In this document: piece after piece, positions 1 through 10,959 of the stretch
Layout: each line of letters begins with the position of its first letter
Position numbering within the stretch: position 1 is the stretch's first letter
Assembly: GCA_905116865.2 (NCBI GenBank)
Contig: CAJHNH020008432.1
Span: 7,501-71,500 of the forward strand
Direction of reading: 5' to 3'
Source: Candidula unifasciata
Taxonomy: Eukaryota; Mollusca; Gastropoda; Stylommatophora; Geomitridae
Length of the DNA: 64,000 nt
Translations under genes and position numbers: made by a program
Notes under the pieces: model-generated
Database searches by the model: none
The model's input: only the letters and a program-made list of their open reading frames with translations
What the model was told of the DNA's origin: nothing

Positions 1-1230
1 GTCGCAATCATTCTCTGCACGGATACAGCGATAGTCTGGTTTTCCAACTTTAGAACACGCACCCTATAATTGTGTCTTTATATTAGTGGTCGTTTAAATG
101 GTGTTATTAGCACAGTAACAAAAATGATTATTTGGTTATCACATGCTAAAGCTGTTTGTATTTTTATAGGAGACGGAAGTAAAGCTACAACTGTACTTGT
201 AAATAACAAAGTAAGTCGTAAAAAATAGAAAAGCGGAGGTAGCGTTAGTAAAATATAAACAAATTAGGTAATGAGAACTTGAAAATCACGTGTAAAGCTC
301 TTTAATTTCTCTTAAATTTAAGTCATTACCCCCCCCCCCCCCCCCCTCCCCTCTTCCACCGACTACTGCTCTCTCCCTCTTCGAAGGATTTGAAAATCAC
401 TAACTGGCGATATTTTGTTGTTGCTGTAACTGACATTGACATCCCTTTCCATCTGGACTAAAATAAGGAGCAGGAATTGTAAAAGGTAGTGAATAGGGCT
501 AGTGTAATATTTACCACATCATCCTTCAAGTACCAGTACAACTACTAAAATAATGTCACTGCTATCTGTGTTACCATCGGAGTAGACAGAGAGTCGTGAG
601 CCAGAATATTTGGTTCCGCATGGCTAGTGCTGTCGCCACAGACTGGTCAGGTTAGGATGTATAATTTCACTTGCCGACAGAAGAACGCCATAACCTTACC
701 GGCGGTCTTCACATGAGAGCACTATGGTGTAACAGCCCAACCACAACTATTACTGCTGCTGCTACTTTAAGTGGGTAAAGCAGTTACTGTGACTTAAAGC
801 TCTCTCAGTTAATAGTTTGCCCTCCCCCCCCCCCCTCCCCCCCAAATTCACCGACAACTCTTTCCCACATTGAAGTAGTTGGGAGAAAAAAAAAAAACAC
901 TTGAAAAGCAAATGAACACAGGAAAAAAATACCATAATTAGGAAATGAACGCCATTGTAAACAGCACAGCTTAAAATTCCAACACAGATGAAATAACTAA
1001 ATCTAAATGAAAATAAACGAAAATCTATAAAATTTCAGCGTAACCATGCAATCGGAAAGTTTAACAATGCAATCATAAGTATGCGAAATGGTCAAATTTA
1101 ATTATCAAATGGTTTACCCATTTACTTTTTTTTTTTTTTTTAAATATTAAGACAACATGGCTAGTGCTGTCACCACGACAGAGCAGATGAGAATATTATT
1201 TTAGTCCAGGGTAAAAAAAAAAAATTTAAC
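1..1230. other. No gene seen; degenerate sequence with poly(C) tracts
   Basis: I see no coding exon or RNA gene here. Poly(C) runs lie near 331-346 and 824-840. The text after each run is similar (CACCGAC followed by a pyrimidine-rich stretch), and a word around TGGCTAGTGCTGTC recurs near 620 and 1157. This suggests an old, diverged local duplication. Confidence 0.5.
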
Positions 1231-1301
1231 TACTGCCGATTCGAACCCAGGTCTACCGAACTTGAACCCTGTGTTCTAACCATTCGACCAAGCAGCCACT
1301 T
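1231..1301 (-). repeat. tRNA-derived SINE head or tRNA pseudogene
   Basis: On the minus strand there is a pol III A-box-like TGGTCGAATGG and, about 40 nt later, a B-box GGGTTCGAATC, spaced as in a tRNA. I could not close an acceptor stem, so I call it a SINE head or pseudo-tRNA rather than a functional tRNA. Confidence 0.5.
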
Positions 1302-1499
1302 AATCGGAACAACGAAAAGAGAACACAACTATTAGACATATGTGTCCCTACCACTGTGTCGCGATTAAAACACATTTCAAAACCGCAGGCAATTGTTTTC
1401 TCGTAGACAGATACTCCAGATATATTAATGAAATAGAAATCGCACGTGTCTAACACGATTAATGAAGTTAATGTCGCAGTCACTGTCTGCGCCGACGTC

Positions 1500-1720
1500 G
1501 AGATAGTCCTCGATTCCCCCCCCCCCCCCCTTCCGACCACCCATCGAAGGTTGTTTGAAAAAAACAGAAAATAGAAATCGTGTTTAATATGGTTATTGTG
1601 GCAAATGTAGAGATAGTCTTGTTTGCTGTACCACGACCTACTCTATGTATTAGAATTAGAGAAGGCGTTGGCTGCACGTAACTCGCCGGCGAATGGTAAA
1701 TACGGCGCATGCGCAATTAC
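1500..1720. other. Poly(C) tract and imperfect repeat of GAGATAGTC
   Basis: A run of about 14 C near 1517 is followed by text resembling that after the earlier poly(C) runs. GAGATAGTC occurs on both sides. No gene is seen here, and nothing recognisable in the next 200 bases. Confidence 0.35.
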
Positions 1721-1974
1721 TAACGTGGCTATAATTAGAAATCACTAAAGTTATAAATATTAGTTGCGAATATTTTGGCATAAATTGTGGTCACCTATCT
1801 CTAACAGTGACAGGTTGAATTTCAAACCACGACGGTTCAAAATCCGGTATCACAACAAACATATCCTAAAAATTTCAGCTAAATCGGTTCAGTAGTTTCC
1901 GAGTCTATAGAGACCAAACAAACACACAAACATTGATTTTTATATATATAGATTGGTCGGGCCCAAGTGTAAGG

Positions 1975-2115
1975 CTGGTAACAGCCAGAATGGAAGGAAG
2001 CGGTGAAAAATAGCATTGAGTGGATGGTGAGATAAATGGTGTGGGTAGATGAATGGGCGGGACGATGGTTACGTTCGTAGGTAGATGCAATGGTAGATGG
2101 GTGGATGGATCTGCC
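1975..2115. repeat. Degenerate (GGAT)n microsatellite
   Basis: GGATGG and GATGAATGG words recur irregularly. A second block of the same type lies at 2570-2700. Confidence 0.6.
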
Positions 2116-2134
2116 TATATGTATGCTGATATAT

Positions 2135-2372
2135 TAAAACAGGTTTGTTGCTTTGTTTTAGTTTCCAGAAGCCATGAGTTGTTAATCCTTAGGCTCGGTA
2201 TTATGGATATCGCAACCCTTCGGCCTTGATTCCATTTTAAATACCGTAAAACTAGGAGAAATGTGGCTTTTATGCCTACCCCGGAAGTGAACCCGGACCA
2301 CAAGGAGTTCGTCACCCGCTCACCGCGTAATCCGGTTTAGCCAACTACGCTAGAGAGCCGGGGGATTTAAAC
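2135..2372 (-). repeat. tRNA-derived SINE, family B
   Basis: On the minus strand the element opens with CCGGCTCTCTAGCGTAGTTGG (A box in TAGCGTAGTTGG), has a B box in GGTCCGGGTTCACTTCC, then a body and an A/C-rich tail. The same element lies on the plus strand at 24700-24905. The two copies agree over most of 200 bp, so this is a dispersed family and not a single tRNA. Confidence 0.75.
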
Positions 2373-2379
2373 AGGTCCA

Positions 2380-2475
2380 AGCAAGGGTCTCATACTGTGA
2401 TGCTTCTCTCTTACTGTCATCAAGCAAGTGAAGACAGTAGGGGTGATTGTTATACAAAGTATCAATCGAGCCCAC
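2380..2475. repeat. Dispersed repeat, diverged partner at 2715-2805
   Basis: Both stretches contain a version of CAGGGTCT...TGATGC...TTCT...TGACTGTCA...GACAGTA followed by GATG and TTATACCAA-like text. They are diverged copies separated by (GGAT)n. Confidence 0.4.
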
Positions 2476-2569
2476 GCGCAACAACATCGTGTTGCCTGAG
2501 ATACCTGCTGAGTATGTAGCCGAGACTAGTGATGGATTGTACATCGGGTATGTGTGTAAAGAGACGCGG

Positions 2570-2700
2570 GGAGAGATGAATGGATGGACACATCGAATAA
2601 TAGGCTGAGTGGATTGGGATGAATGAATGATATGATATATGGGTGGACTAGAGGATGGATGGGTAGATGGAAGGATGTATAGATGGATGGGTCTGAATGT
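2570..2700. repeat. Degenerate (GGAT)n microsatellite
   Basis: Second GGATGG/GATGGATGG-rich block, interrupted by many substitutions. Confidence 0.55.
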
Positions 2701-2814
2701 ATGTTAATCTGACATCGCGTGGACCAGGGTCTAGTGATGCAGTGCTTCTATCTGACTGTCAGATGTCACACAGAGACAGTAAGGATGACTCTTATACCCA
2801 ATATCTGTACACAT

Positions 2815-3030
2815 ACTTACCCCAGTAATTAGGTCGTTGATATAGACCAGAAACAGTGTTAGGGACAGGGCACCACATTGCAGAACACCATGGCGTAGCA
2901 AAGACTTTCTTGCTCTTGAGTCCGCCTTTCTGTACTCGGCCTCTTCTGTTATACAAGTATGCTTTCACACATCTGTACATATTCCCATTTACTTTATATA
3001 GTTGCTCAGTTTCTTCATGAGATCTTCTTT
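2815..3030 (-). pseudogene. LINE reverse-transcriptase fragment (Jockey/CR1-like)
   Basis: Read on the minus strand, the translation contains MYRCVKAYLYNRRGRVQ and, after a frame change, LTLFLVYINDLITG. These match the RT region around the PLLF-INDL motif of Jockey/CR1-type non-LTR elements. The frame is broken, so this is a remnant. It abuts a plus-strand LINE piece at 3030. Confidence 0.6.
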
Positions 3031-3640
3031 CCAGTCCAATTAAATATCTAGGCTCTATAATAAACAACAATGGAGACTGTTCGACAGAAATTAAAAGAAG
3101 GATGGCCATAACAATGCAAAGATTAAACAGCCTTAAAAGTCTATGGTTGAGCGCCAGCAAGGAGATCAAAATTAGAATTTTTAGAGTATGTATCTTCGCT
3201 GTAGCCACATACGGATGTGAGTCGTGGACTATCTCCTAGTCCTTAAGAAAGAGAATAGGGGCTTTTGAGCTGAAATGCTATAGAAAGATTTAAAGAATAT
3301 CTTGGACGAAAAAGAGAAGACATGCTGACATCTTGAAAGAACTGAACATCAAGGAAGATTGGCTAATAGACAGCATCCTGTCTCGGAAGATGAAATATTT
3401 TGGTCATATCAAGCGCCACAACGGACTGGGGGAAAAAATTATAGCAGAAGGCATGGAACCAGGAAGGAGGGGCAGGGACCGACCAACACGAAGATGGGCA
3501 CAGAATATAAGTGACTCCTTGAGTATGAAAGTGCATGAGGCGGGAGAGCTGGCGAGAGACCGAGTTTCTGTCAGGCAGACCGTGATGAGAGCGACGTTCT
3601 GCAAGTGACCTGCTACGTGATGATGATGAGAGTTATTGGT
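3030..3640 (+). pseudogene. LINE RT C-terminal fragment with (GAT)n end
   Basis: The conceptual translation shows IKYLGSIINNNG, an EIKRRMA segment, ATYGCESWT and, after in-frame stops, KMKYFGHIKRHNGL and GRRGRDRPTRRW. These are the hallmark C-terminal motifs of non-LTR reverse transcriptases. The region from 3333 to 3605 remains open. It ends in GATGATGATG, a microsatellite-like 3' end. A second 3' fragment of the family lies at 18478-18695. Confidence 0.75.
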
Positions 3641-3659
3641 GTTTATCTGTCCGTATGTA

Positions 3660-4362
3660 ATCCATTGTTGCTATCACATTGGGCCGGGTGTGCAGAGAGT
3701 GGCCAGCGGGTGATGCGGGGGTTGAAATCCAACAGTTGATTCACGACAATTCACGCCCAGGTGATCTGATTATTTAAACAGATGGTTCAGTGTTGAGAGG
3801 AAAGATAATTGCCCGGGGGGTTCGTAGCGAAAGCCAATGAAAAATCCTTAGTGCAAGACGGCCTAGCATATGACACCACAACATCTAGCAGGTGAATGGA
3901 GGTGGAAGCGGTAACTGCAGCTCTCCGGTGGCTAGAGAACAAAATGCATACACATGTCGTAATTATAACAGTCTCTGAAAGCACGCTAAAAAGGTGAAAA
4001 CAGGGATGCTTCGAGCAGAGTGGCAAGCTTCACTGGAAAGGTCACAGGTAGTGAGCATACTTTGGATCTTTTTTCCAGGGTATCTCGGCGTGGTGGGTAA
4101 TGAACAGGCAGACAGATTGGCTGTACTGGGTGGTGAATTGAAACATGACAAGGTCACGGTCCTTTGGGAACATGCAACGGGATCAGTAAAGAAAGAAGAT
4201 TATTAATATTATGACCTGGAGATAATGAGGCACCTCTCCCAGCAAAGACTGTGGATCTGGCCCAGGGGATCCACATTGCGAGAGAAGCTATGGGGGACCG
4301 GTGGCGACCTTAAACGCACAATCCTATTTTTGACCCAGACAAACGCAGAAGAAGAAGAAGAC
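3660..4362 (+). pseudogene. LINE 3' fragment with RNase H domain
   Basis: Translation around 3740-3800 gives an IHAQ...[12 protein letters not shown] stretch (the RNase H TDGS motif). At 4070-4140 it gives PGYLGVVGNEQADRLAVLGGEL, close to the RNase H C-terminal motif GNE-AD. Frameshifts separate the parts. The fragment ends in a short (GAA)n tail at 4347-4362. Related copies lie at 36640-37615 (-), 41485-42150 (+) and 27225-27425 (+). Confidence 0.7.
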
Positions 4363-4400
4363 TCCGCTTAACTCCATTTTTGTTTCGTTTGAGGTAGACA

Positions 4401-4408
4401 CGTAAGAC
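4401..4408. other. Left target-site duplication of hAT copy 1
   Basis: CGTAAGAC lies directly before the terminal repeat and is repeated without mismatch at 7015-7022. Eight bp is the duplication length of the hAT superfamily. Confidence 0.9.
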
Positions 4409-7014
4409 CAGTGTTGCCACTTTTCTTTGACAAAAAAGATCCAAAACGGGGTTTAAAAATATCTAAAAAGATCTAAATTTGCGTGGAAAATATTTTAAAA
4501 ATATCCAAATGAAAAGAGTCACAAATTACAAAACTATTGAAATGACTTACCCTATAGACACATGTCCTCATCTTCACTGATGTCTGCTTCACAAGATCCA
4601 CAGGATAAACTTAGCTTGGATGATGAAGTTGAAGCTTCAGATCCCAAATTACTCTGGTATGCTTTAGCTGTTCCAATTTCTTTTAATGCACAATCAGGGA
4701 GCTGATAAGTGGAACAGCATTTTCCTACTCTCATCAGGCCAAACTTTATTGTCAAGATAGCATTTAAGAGGTCTAATTTCATCCTGTTTCTTAGGTTAGA
4801 TTTGATGTAATTCATAGCACTGAAAACTCTTTCTACGTCAGCATTTGAGTGGGGTAGTATCATGGCAGACATGGCACATTCAAAGAGTTTACAGAATGGA
4901 CTGTTTGATGAGGCATCTTTAAATTGTCTCACTTCACTCCAAAACACTTCAGTTTCTGTTTTGTTTGTCCATTCAACTAAGTTTATTTTGGTTAACTGAT
5001 ATTCTGCTTCCGCGACACTATTGTCAGTAGCCCCTAAAAATTTCATAACTTTACAATATTTAGGTATGTCCTTTACTGGCTGAAGTATGTTGCTCACAGA
5101 AAAGAGTGAAATATGTTTCAATACATCTAGATTTTCAGGAGGTCTCTGCTTTAGTTGCTTGAACAATGAGATGAGGAAATCTTGACAGCGTTTTCTTAGT
5201 CTGTTCTCTTCATTCTCTGTTAACAGTCCTTTTGTTTTTAAATCATCAATTTTTGATTCAATTTGATATCCAAATAGCTCTCTATAGTGCAAGTGAGCAA
5301 ATCAACTTTTGAAGTTGGCAACACCAGTCTTTTACCAACTGAGTAAAATAGCACAGTGAGATCGTCAAGTAATTTAACTTTATCAACATGTTTGGATTCG
5401 AACAGTTTAGTAACTTTTTGCACTTCCATTAGAATAGATTGTAAAAAGAGAAGGAATGCCAAATTTTTTTCATCACTGTACATTCCAAATAGTATCTCAG
5501 CTGTGTAGCACTTTTCACTTTGTCTTGTTATTTCAAAGTGTGTCTTTAACTCCAACCATAGGTTCACAATTCTTTCAACAGCTGGTTGTATTGATAACCA
5601 CCTGGTTTTGCAATCTGACAGAATTTTCAGTGGTGTGGAACCATTATTTAAGGCTGAATACAATGCATTGTATTGCTGTTGTCTGACAAATGATTTTGAA
5701 AACCAGTTATGTGTTTCAGCAATAAGGTATTCCAAATTCCTTGGTAAACATTCAGATGAAGCATGTGATAATGCTAGCTGCAATGAATGACACATGCATT
5801 TTATAAGTATTAACGATGGGATAGCTTCCTTCAACTTGGCATAAACGCCATTGTTTATACCAACCATCACTGAGGCATTATCGGTACCAATTGCAACCAA
5901 ATTTGTCAAGTCTAACTGTTTGCTGATTAAAAGGTTCTTCAGTTCTTGAACTATATTTTCTGCATCACACTTTTCCAATTGAACTAGTCCAAGATATGTA
6001 GAAACTACTTTGTCTGTATTGTTGCTGTAATATATAATACACACACCAAGCACTTTCAGTACCGAAATATCATTTGATTCGTCTAATAATAAACTATTTT
6101 TATTTGTAGAAATATCACTGATCAAATCTTTTTCGAAGTGAGAAAATAAAGTATTTCTTATAATATGTGTACACTTGCTGCGATGCATTTTCACATCATC
6201 CATAACTTTACTGTCAGAAATAGTGTTTTTAAAGAAATCAATAAAATGGTCACAGTTTGAAATTGCATAATGGCAACTTAAAAACATTGCGACCGACCCT
6301 TCAACTTTTGATGATTCATTTATCAGTGTAGTTCTGAAAACAGATGTCAGCGGTGTAATATCTTTGAATGGAACTGCAGTTTTATGCTTGTTAGTCTCTG
6401 CATGCTTCTTTAAGTCTTGTATTTTCGCTTTAATTTCACACTTGCAGTACTTACAACGAGCCTTGGTTATATCCCCAGGAACTGCCATCACCCAGTCTTT
6501 AATTTTGTCATCATGCAACCACTATTTCCGAAATTTTTGCTCATACATTACTGTTGGCATGTTGAAAAGTTGTTTCAAAGTGAAAGCCACACAAGAAGGT
6601 GAGCAATTATTTTTTTTAAATCACATGAAAAAGAAACACAGAGTCAGCATCACAGCTATACTTCACAACACAGTGAGGATACGGTTGAAACAAAGTTAGT
6701 ATGATTTACGCGCGATTTCGATTAATCAGCACCGGGGTTGTCAGATATTTGAGTGTTGACCCCAGTGAGAGTTCAAAGTTTCAGTAATGGCAGTTGTCAC
6801 AATGTACGTGCCAGAACAAAACAAAAATATTGTAGTAAATATTTTACTCAATAATTATTAAAATGACACTAAAAGAAAAAAAAATCTATAAAATATCTAA
6901 CTCCATATGAAAAGTATCTAGAAAAATATTTAGTATCTAAACGTCAAAAACAGGATCTAAACGCAATGAAAAAGATCTAAATTTGGATACAAAAGATCCA
7001 AAGTGGCAACACTG
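4409..7014 (-). mobile_element. hAT transposon, copy 1, nearly full length
   Basis: The element is 2606 bp. It starts CAGTGTTGCCACTTT and ends with the exact reverse complement (15-bp inverted repeat), and is flanked by the perfect 8-bp duplication CGTAAGAC. Subterminal regions carry many AAAGATCTAAA-like words in both orientations, the kind of motif hAT transposases bind in known systems. The single gene runs on the minus strand and fills most of the element. The exact target duplication and few coding lesions point to a fairly recent insertion. Confidence 0.93.
4552..6548 (-). pseudogene. hAT transposase with BED-type zinc finger, frameshifted
   Basis: The product would cut and reinsert its own element in the nucleus. 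The N-terminal part has CKYCKCEIKAK followed by LKKHAETNKH, a C2H2 BED-like finger. The core has LLLDESNDIS (catalytic Asp region), a VAIGTDNASVM segment and KCMCHSLQLALSHA. The C-terminal part has SNADVERVFSAMNYIKS, the hAT dimerisation motif. The reading frame is open from 6518 to 5238, then continues in another frame from 5292 to 4552. Comparison with copy 2 places a 19-bp loss at the break, between TTG words. A TAG at 6522-6524 also interrupts the extreme N-terminus, where copy 2 has GAG. Together the parts give about 680 residues, typical for the family. Sequence similarity suggests the KIAA1586/ZBED-like branch, from memory only. Confidence 0.88.
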
Positions 7015-7022
7015 CGTAAGAC
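7015..7022. other. Right target-site duplication of hAT copy 1
   Basis: CGTAAGAC, identical to 4401-4408. Confidence 0.9.
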
Positions 7023-7053
7023 TTTTACAGGAAATGAAGCTTCCTGGGAGATT

Positions 7054-9334
7054 CCAAATTTAGATCTTTTTCATTGCATTTAGATACTCTTTTTGACGTT
7101 TAGATCGTAAATATCTTTCTAGATCTTTTCATATTGAGTTAGATATTTTATAGATTTTTTTCTTTCACTGTCAATTTAATAATTACTGTGTAAAATATTT
7201 ACTACAATATTTTTGTTTTTGTCTGGCACGTACATTGTGACAACTGCCATTACTTCAACTTTGAACTCTCACTAGGGTCAACGCACAAATATCTGGCAGC
7301 ACCAGTACTGATTAATAAAAATGCGCGTAAATCATACTAACTTTGTTTCAACCGTATCCTAACTGTGCTGACTTTGCGTTTCTTTTTCATGTAATCTGAA
7401 AAAAAAATTATTGCTCACCTTCCTATGTGGCTTTCACTTTGAAAAAACATTTCAACATGAGCAAAAAATTTGGAAAGAGTGGTTGCATGATGACAAAATT
7501 AAAAACTTGGGATATGACCAAAGCTTGTTGTAAGTACTGCAAGTGTGAAATTAAAGCGAAAAAATAAAACTCAAAGAGTCATGCAGAGACTAAAAAAAAG
7601 CATTAAACTGCAGTTTCATTTAAAGATATTACACCGCTGACATCTGTTTTCAGAACTATACTGATAAATGAATCATCAAAAGTTGAAGTATCAGTCACAA
7701 TGTTTTTAATTTGTCACTGCGCAATTTCAAACTGTGACCATTTGATCGATTTGTAAAAAATCTTAAACTAGTTCAATTTGAAAAGTGTGATGTAGAAAGT
7801 ATAGTTTAGGAACTGAAGGACCTTTTAATCAGCAAACAGTTAGGCTTGAGGAATTTGGCTGTAATTGGTACTGATAATGCCTCAGTGATGGTTGGTATAA
7901 AACAATGGCGTTTATGCCAAGTTGAAGGAAGCTAACCCATCGTTAATACTTATAAAATGTATGCGTCATTCATTGCAGCTAGCATTATCACATGCTTCAT
8001 CTGAATATTTACCAAGGAATTTGGAATACCTTATTGCTGAAACACTTTACTGGTTTTCCAAATCATTTGTCAGACAACAGCAATACAATACATTATATAC
8101 AGCCTTGAATGATGGTTCCACACCACCGAAAATTCTGTCAGATTGCAAAACTAGATGGTTATCAATTTAACCAGCTGTTGAAAGAATTATGAAGCAATGG
8201 CTGAAGTTGAAGACACACTTTGAAATAACAAGACAAAGTGAAAAGTGCTACACAGCTGAAATACTATATGGAATGTACAGTGATAAAAAAAATTGTCAAT
8301 CATTCTCTTTTTATAACCTATTCTAATGGAAGTGCAAAAAGGTAATAAACTGTTCGAATTTAAACATGATAAAGTTAAATTACTTGATGATCTCACCTTG
8401 CTATTTCACTCGGTAAAAGACTGGTGTTGCCAACTTCTAAAGCTGATTTGCTCACTTGCACTATAGAGAGCTATTTGGCTCCTAAGCCACACCTTGGATA
8501 TTAAATCGAATCAAAAATTGATGATTTAAAAACAAAAGGACTGTTAACAGAGAATGAAGAGAACAACTTAAGAAAACGCTGTCAAGATTTCCTTATCTCA
8601 TTATTGAAGCAGAGACTTCCTGAAAATCTAGATGTTTTGAAAAAATATTTCACTTTTTTTCTGTGAGCAACATACTTCAGCCAATAAAGGACATACCTAA
8701 ATATTGTAAAGCTATGAATTTTTTAGGGGCTACTGATAATAGTGTCGCGGAAGCAGAATATCAGTTAATCAAAATAAAGTTAGCTAAATGGAAAAACAAA
8801 ACAGAAACTAAAGCGTTTTGGAGTGAAGTGAGACAATTTAAAGATGCCTCATCAAACAGTCCATTCTGTAAGCTCTTTAAAGTGCCATGTCTGCCATGAA
8901 ACTATCCCAATCAAATTCTGACGTAGAAAGAGTTTTCAGTGCTTGGAATTATATCAAATCTAACCTAAAAAACGATGAAATTTGACCACTTAAATGCTAT
9001 CGTGCCATTAAAATTCGGCCTGGTGAGACTAGAGAAATAAGCCTACTGTTCCACTTATAAAGAAATTTGAACAGCTAAAGCATACCAGGGTCATTTTGGA
9101 TCTGAAACTTCAACTTCATTATCCAAGCAAAGTTTATCCTGTGGATCTTGCGAGGCAGACATCAGTGAAGGTGAGGACATGATTATGTAGGGTAAGTCAT
9201 AACAAAAGCTATGTAATTTTTGACTTTTTCAATTTGGATGTTTTTCTAGATCTTTTCCACGCAGATTTAGATCTTTTTAGATATTTTTTGACACCGTTTT
9301 GGATCTTTTTTGTCAAAGAAAAGTGGCAACACTG
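7054..9334 (+). mobile_element. hAT transposon, copy 2, one end missing
   Basis: This is the same element as 4409-7014 in the opposite orientation, starting about 40 bp after it. Its left end begins at CCAAATTTAGATC, so the outermost 27 or so bases, including the terminal repeat, are absent. The right end retains AAAGTGGCAACACTG. No target duplication can be assigned. Copies 1 and 2 form a large imperfect inverted repeat. Confidence 0.88.
7457..9190 (+). pseudogene. hAT transposase relic, copy 2
   Basis: Fragments of the same transposase are visible: CKYCKCEIKAKK near 7530, then a jump of about 95 codons near 7755-7775 relative to copy 1, then KCMRHSLQLALSHASSEYL at 7953-8010, DCKTRWLSI at 8142-8168, and NILQPIKDIPKYCKA at 8666-8710. 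There are many stops and frameshifts. It retains the 19 bp near 8482-8500 that copy 1 lost, so it helps to date the lesions. Confidence 0.85.
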
Positions 9335-9780
9335 TAGTTTACTAGCATTAGGAATCTAGCAGACGGAGATACCTCGATCGGTTTGATCGATGGTCTGTCA
9401 GTAAACTTTCCCTAAAACCAGGTAAAAGTCACTAAAACAACATTGAAGTATAATAATTATGTTTACTAGATACTTAAACGTGTAAAGGATTGAAATATAT
9501 ATCAAGAAAAAACGCATTGATTTACTCCAGTAAAAATATGATTTGGTTTCTAAATATAGACGGTTGAGTATGGTGGGCGGCCAACTAAAAGTAAAAGATC
9601 ATAAAGGTAAAAACTTTCTGCTTTTTTTTTAAACAGTGTTACTTTGTTTCGACTGTTATTTTCGCTAACTTGTTAAAATATTATTATACATTAACAAAAC
9701 GACCTACATTGGACTGCCGGTTACTTCATAAACGTTTTATTATGTCCCAATGTAATTGCATATCTGACATTCTCATCATC
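9335..9780. other. No gene seen between hAT copy 2 and a SINE
   Basis: AT-rich sequence. An ATG at 9570 in a fair context opens MVGGQLKVKDHK and meets a possible donor (AAAG|GTAAAA) near 9606, which could be a small 5' exon. Joining it to the F-box exon does not keep an open frame, so I do not call it. Confidence 0.3.
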
Positions 9781-9782
9781 CT

Positions 9783-10090
9783 TGGGATTTCTTCTTCTTC
9801 GTGTTCACCAGCAGTAAACTCTGGCGGAAAGTTCTGGTTGTTCATCCACTTCTGGACTGCAGTCCTGTTCCAGAACCTGAGTGTTTCATGTGCAACCGTT
9901 TTACAGACCTGGCTTATTTATATGCAGACTGCTGGTTCCTTGCTTCTCAGGCAGATGCTCTCTGACTATAAAGGGAGCTCCAAGTTTAGTCGATTCTTAG
10001 GCTTACCACATGCTTTTAGGTAGGCAGTGGGTCTGTTTTTGTTTTTGCCTATAATAGGGCCCTACCCATACAGGGACCTTGGGGTGTTAA
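9783..10090 (-). repeat. SINE family A copy
   Basis: Dispersed element of about 300 bp. In sense orientation it runs from GTGTGGGTTCTAGGG through GCATGTCGTAARAGGCGACTAA, CTGAGAGGCAAGGAACCAGC and CAACCAGAACTTTCC to a (GAA)n tail. Here it is antisense, with CTTCTTCTTC at its left end. At least ten copies occur in the window. It shares the CATGTCGTA...CGACTAA block with the LINE-derived element at 31718-32260. Confidence 0.8.
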
Positions 10091-10329
10091 TCCTACAAAC
10101 TGCAATACTAGGGGAATTTTAGAACACAACTGTTTGATTTTCTGCATTTGTTTTAATTACTGTGTTCAGGTTTTTTTTTTAATTACTGTATTGAACACGT
10201 ATTTTAATTCTTCAGATTCTTGTATTTGACTGTTTTAGTTACTTACATGTAAATGCTGTTTTAATTGCAGTATTCAACTGTTGTTTTAATTAATTAATTA
10301 TTAGAAAAAAAATTTAATTCCCTTGTTGG

Positions 10330-10400
10330 TATAATGTAGGCTTAGCTGAAAGATTGTAAAGCGTACCCAGGCTCAGCTAGTTTTGCGGTTCAAATCCCTG
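10330..10400 (+). repeat. Possible tRNA-like SINE head
   Basis: A B-box-like GCGGTTCAAATCCC lies near 10387, with a weak A-box-like TTAGCTGAAAG upstream. No second copy was recognised. Confidence 0.3.
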
Positions 10401-10740
10401 CATAAGAATAGGCATTTTGGCTATTAATTTAGTTACTATGTGTAACTACTAGTTAGTTGAGTCTAATTTTATGTATCGAGAATATACTTTTAAAGACAGA
10501 TGGATAGAAGTTGAAAAATGGACTCCAGTGGTACCTCAGTGAAGCATGTATGTCAAGCTGAGAGTTTCACATTTTAGTGACAGGAGCTTGTATATATCAT
10601 TACATGGGGCGTATACTTAGATGTGTATTAATCTTTTCCTGCCTAGTACAAGTCTAATGCTCATATTTTTTTTTTTTCTGATATGTAATCTGTTTCTATG
10701 ATAAATTTAGCTATTTCCAGAGCAGTGATGAAGCCCACTG

Positions 10741-10956
10741 CATGTTTGTTGATCTCATTCAGTTGGCTGCCTCTCCATGTTTGTTAGTCTCATTCATTTG
10801 GCTGCCTCTCCGTGTTTGTTAGTCTCATTCAGTTAGGTGCCTCTACATGTTTGTTAATCTCATTCAGTTGGGTGCCTCTCCATGTTTGTTAGTCTCATTC
10901 AGTTGGGTGCCTCTCCATGTTTGTTAGTCTCATTCAGTTGGGTGCCTCTCCATGTT
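10741..10956. repeat. 35-bp tandem repeat, about six copies
   Basis: The unit begins CATGTTTGTTAGTCTCATTC and continues AGTTGGGTGCCTCTC. Starts fall at 10741, 10776, 10811, 10846, 10881 and 10916. Confidence 0.9.
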
Positions 10957-10959
10957 CGA

